Below, piece after piece: positions 60,916-64,000 of a stretch of DNA of 64,000 bases. Source of the stretch: Paraspadella gotoi (taxonomy: Eukaryota; Chaetognatha); contig CM119265.1 of assembly GCA_051294375.1 (NCBI GenBank), positions 16,684,005 to 16,748,004 on the forward strand, in the 5' to 3' direction. Every line of letters begins with the position of its first letter. Positions within the stretch are counted from its first letter, which is position 1. The notes under the pieces were generated by a model. The model saw only the letters and a program-made list of their open reading frames with translations, made no database searches and was not told where the DNA came from. A program made the position numbers and the translations under genes.

Positions 60916-63900
60916 TAAATTTATAAATATATTTATTTTAAATATTAAAGTTAAAAAAATTTGGGCAAAAACGAAAAAGCTTTTAAAAATATACAGAGAA
61001 TGATATATAAATTATCTAAATAATAATTGATAATAGAAAAATGCTGATGAAGACTCAAAAATCAAAGTCTAAACATGTCCTTTTTTATATCCAAAAAATA
61101 ATTGTTAGTAATAAATAAAAACTTTGTTTTTTTTTAAAAAACAGATTTAAAATTCTTTTAATCATAAAAACAATAAAAAAAAGTCGAAAGAATCTGTTTT
61201 TTATAATATATTATCTATTTAAATGATTATAATCTAAAAAAATATTATTTATCAACGCAGAGAATGGATTATCAAGTAACTTGCCTCGCTTGGCTTCTCT
61301 GTCTTTTTTTCTGATTGACCAATCAAAGAGGAGGCTTCTCTCAGGAAACCGACGGAAGAGAAACGAGAGAGGGAACTGGATTACTCTTCAACTTACCTTC
61401 AAGAAACTAACATCAAACTCTTTATTGACTATTTGTAATATTGTTTATTGCCTGCCTTTTTTTCTGCATAATCTACATATTTTGTATGTTAATTATCATC
61501 ATCCCCACGTGTTCTTATATCAATAAAACTCCTCCTATTTCACCCGTAATAAACTACGCCTACCTCCTTCATTGTGGTGGCAGCTGTGACATTCGAACCC
61601 TCACCTCCGAAGGCTTTATTTTCTTAAAAAGCACCAATTCAACTGAAATTCGAAAATAAATTAAAGGATAAAGCTTAAGGTTTATTTAAGGTTAAGGATA
61701 AGGTTTAAAGTTTTGATATAAATTAAGGTTAAATATTATGATTGAAATTAGGTTTGCAGGATAAAGGAATAGAAAGGCAGCGCTTTTGGAAAAAAGAGCC
61801 AAAAATTCAATTTAAAAACGAGTTAGAAAATGAAAACCCATTTTCAAAGCTAACTTTTTTCACACATTGTTAAAGAATAAGTCATAAGTCATAAGTCATA
61901 AATGAACTTGGCAATTTCTATTTGACTAACTTTCAAAATAAATGAAATAAACCCTGGTTTGCTAATGGCAGCGTTTTTCTAGCGGCGGGTTTAAAATTGT
62001 CACCTCGTACATTGTACAATGTACATTGTACGTTGTACAATCCGGATATTATGGAAAAGACGCGGTTTATAATTATAGTCACTCTTGTTTTAGTGAGACA
62101 GAAAAAAATTCTTCGCTAAAAAAATGTTACGTTCCGACAAAAATTTATGACGCGAAATTCCGCTCGGATGTCACACACTTTGTTTCCTGGGAAGATGAAA
62201 GGTTTTTCAAAGGATCTCTTTTTCGTCCCTCATAACCTAATGTCGGTGGATTTGTTATCAGTTTATGAAGGCCAGGGTCAACGGCAAACTAAGACGAATA
62301 GGCTCGCGCGCAGAGCTACTGAGGTATTCAGACGGATCCCGGGAAATCTAATTTATCCAATGGAAACAGTATATATCCATCATGTTACGGCGCGCAATAA
62401 AAAGAGGAAGGCGTGACTTATGGCTTCCATTTATTTTAACTCCAATTTCCTTGTTGGATCCTTCCGCAGAAGAGACTCTCCATCTGTTATATTGTGTATT
62501 CTCCGCGGGGAAGCGAGTCTCGTGACAGAAGCGTTTATCTTCGATCAAGGGAAAGGAATTTACAAGTTCTCGCTCCGCCCAGTAATTTGTTATGTTGCCA
62601 GGTGTTTCGTTAAAAAACGAATTGATTGATTTTTGTCATATTTACGTTTTTGTATCTTTTTTTGTTCAAGATTAAAAAAATATTATAAATTCAAAACATT
62701 ATGTAAAAAAGCCAACTCTTCATGCGAGCGATACGACTATCTTTCAATTCCTCACTTCCTCTTCTTTCCTCTTTTGACATTCAACCCTCGTTCATCCTCG
62801 CGCGTCTTCGAATGGCGGCATAAGAGTTGACCGGAAGTTGTTTCGGGGTCGCGGGTCGAAAACCTTTGACCTGTCACTCCCCTTTTTTCCATGCCACGCC
62901 CACGGCGCTGTCCACCCACCACGTCGCCTCAAAAGGGGGCGTCGCCCTAAATCTTCTTCGGCACTGACCCTTTCCCCCGGATTTTTTGTTATCCTTCGCA
63001 ACGAGAAAGGGAGAAAAAGGGTGAGAGTGCAGGAGAGTGGGAGAAAGAGAGGGCGTTTATGGAAAGTCAGACAACTGCTTTTCAAATAGCCTAAGACACA
63101 AAGAAGAAGGTGAGAGGGGTAAATACTAAATAGGATATGCCGACTATAGCGTTATTAATATTTTTATACAACGCATCACTTAATAATAATTAACAAAATT
63201 GACGATGAGGCCCAAAAGAAATTCTCTATAGTCTCCATTCCACATGAGGCGGAGGAATTGGTGTTTACCGTTTAGCCATGAGGAATTGTGCTTTTTGGAC
63301 TAACTTTGAAAATGTAGTTAAAAATGGAAAGTCGAGAAAAAAGTGACGACATGAACAAAAGAACAAGGGAGTAGATGGGAAGCGAAGCTCGGCCTTTGAA
63401 CCGAGATCGGAAGCCTGCCTTCATTTATGGAAAAAAGGGAAGATCTTGCCGGCATGGACCCACATTACCTCACCCCTTCTCGGTTCAACCCGCCATTAAC
63501 ATTTGACCGGGGACCGGCGAGTTCAATTCTCCCTTTTCACTATTTTTTCTTCTGATTCCTAATGTTGTCGTCACCTCAACCGAAACGTGACGTTTCTTGA
63601 ATCTTCAGAATCGTCTGATGGTCGAATGAACGATGAAGACGCCACGGAACTCTAGGTGAAATTAAAAAAAAAAAAAAAATTAGCAAACAAACAAGGGAAC
63701 TGTAAAACGTTTTCGTCATCGTTATCGTGAGATGAAATCGTAAAGATTATCGAGGCGAAAATAATTACGGGCTCGAAAAAGAAACGAAATTAAAATTCTA
63801 GAAAGGAGTCCACGCGTCCGCCATCTTTTATCGAAACAAAAAACGAAAAAAAAAAGAAGATAAGAATTCGAAATTCGAATTGGATTCTCCATTTCTCTCT

Positions 63901-63970
63901 CTTTTCTGTCTCTTTCCTTTTTTCATGCCTGTTTCTCTACTTTTTTGTTTTGCTTATCCGCAATCGCAGA
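60916..63970. other. Intergenic region leading to the right-edge gene
   Basis: The first part is AT-rich. A mid-GC block at about 62030-62610 has frames on both strands without recognisable domains. A palindrome of GTACATTGTACAATGTAC type lies at about 62006-62040, and AAGTCAT repeats three times near 61880. From about 62800 the GC content rises, with CTCC/GGAG-rich and CGCC-rich sequence, which suits a promoter region for the plus-strand gene at the edge. Confidence 0.5.
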
Positions 63971-64000
63971 ATGAAAGCTCATGAGGCCTTGGAGTTCATT
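63971..64000 (+). CDS. Probable start of a plus-strand gene (runs off the right edge)
   Basis: The sequence reads TTATCCGCAATCGCAG, then A, then an ATG opening MKAHEALEFI to the window end. The acceptor-like AG one base before the ATG matches the pattern seen at THOC1, DAP3 and MED20. Ten codons are too few to name the protein. Confidence 0.4.
   Translation, partial: MKAHEALEFI

Noticed and set aside
61281-61659. Short plus-strand frames in the right-hand intergenic region
   Set aside because: They are hydrophobic, AT-driven frames with no recognisable motif or gene context.

Overview
The window is nuclear DNA of an invertebrate animal. The genes are intron-containing and clearly metazoan: a Kazal-containing organic anion transporter, a POU-homeodomain factor, haspin, Integrator, Mediator and THO subunits, and a mitochondrial ribosomal protein. 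Exons are moderately GC-rich, while introns and spacers are very AT-rich. The species cannot be named. Many genes have a splice-acceptor-like AG at or just before the start codon, and same-strand genes often lie about 15-190 bp apart. This suggests spliced-leader trans-splicing and operon-like transcription, known in chaetognaths, rotifers, tunicates, flatworms, calcareous sponges, nematodes and others; I cannot choose among these. Degenerate GGTTAG/TTAGGG-type repeats near 60.7 kb fit a TTAGGG-telomere lineage.

Layout. From 1 to about 57 kb almost every gene is on the minus strand. Reading down the minus strand (right to left): B3GALT6, WDR12, two tandem RPS20 genes, DAP3/mS29, a small unknown acidic protein, an ARHGAP1-type RhoGAP, INTS14, a POU class II factor, THOC1, XAB2, SDAD1, CCDC186, TMX2, MED20, a SWSAP1-like protein, haspin, a novel SP-RING (SUMO ligase-like) protein, a broken ADP/ATP carrier copy, a MYO19-like myosin, SOD1, HDAC8 and the start of MMAA. 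The only confident plus-strand gene inside this run is an SLCO/OATP transporter, lying entirely within one SDAD1 intron. From 57 to 64 kb the sequence is AT-rich and gene-poor, with a SINE, local duplications and telomere-like tracts; a plus-strand gene probably starts at the right edge.

Mobile DNA. Three repeat families have more than one copy here: a Tc1/mariner-type MITE (9675-10250 and 29550-30059), a tRNA-derived SINE (18474-18709 minus, 58721-58954 plus), and a GC-rich hairpin-forming repeat (MED20 intron; a compound array in an ARHGAP1 intron).

The genes do not form one pathway. Most are housekeeping: splicing and mRNA export (XAB2, THOC1), ribosome biogenesis (SDAD1, WDR12, RPS20), transcription (MED20, INTS14), mitochondrial functions (DAP3, MMAA, MYO19) and chromosome biology (haspin, HDAC8, SWSAP1). 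That is the gene content usually found in animal operons.
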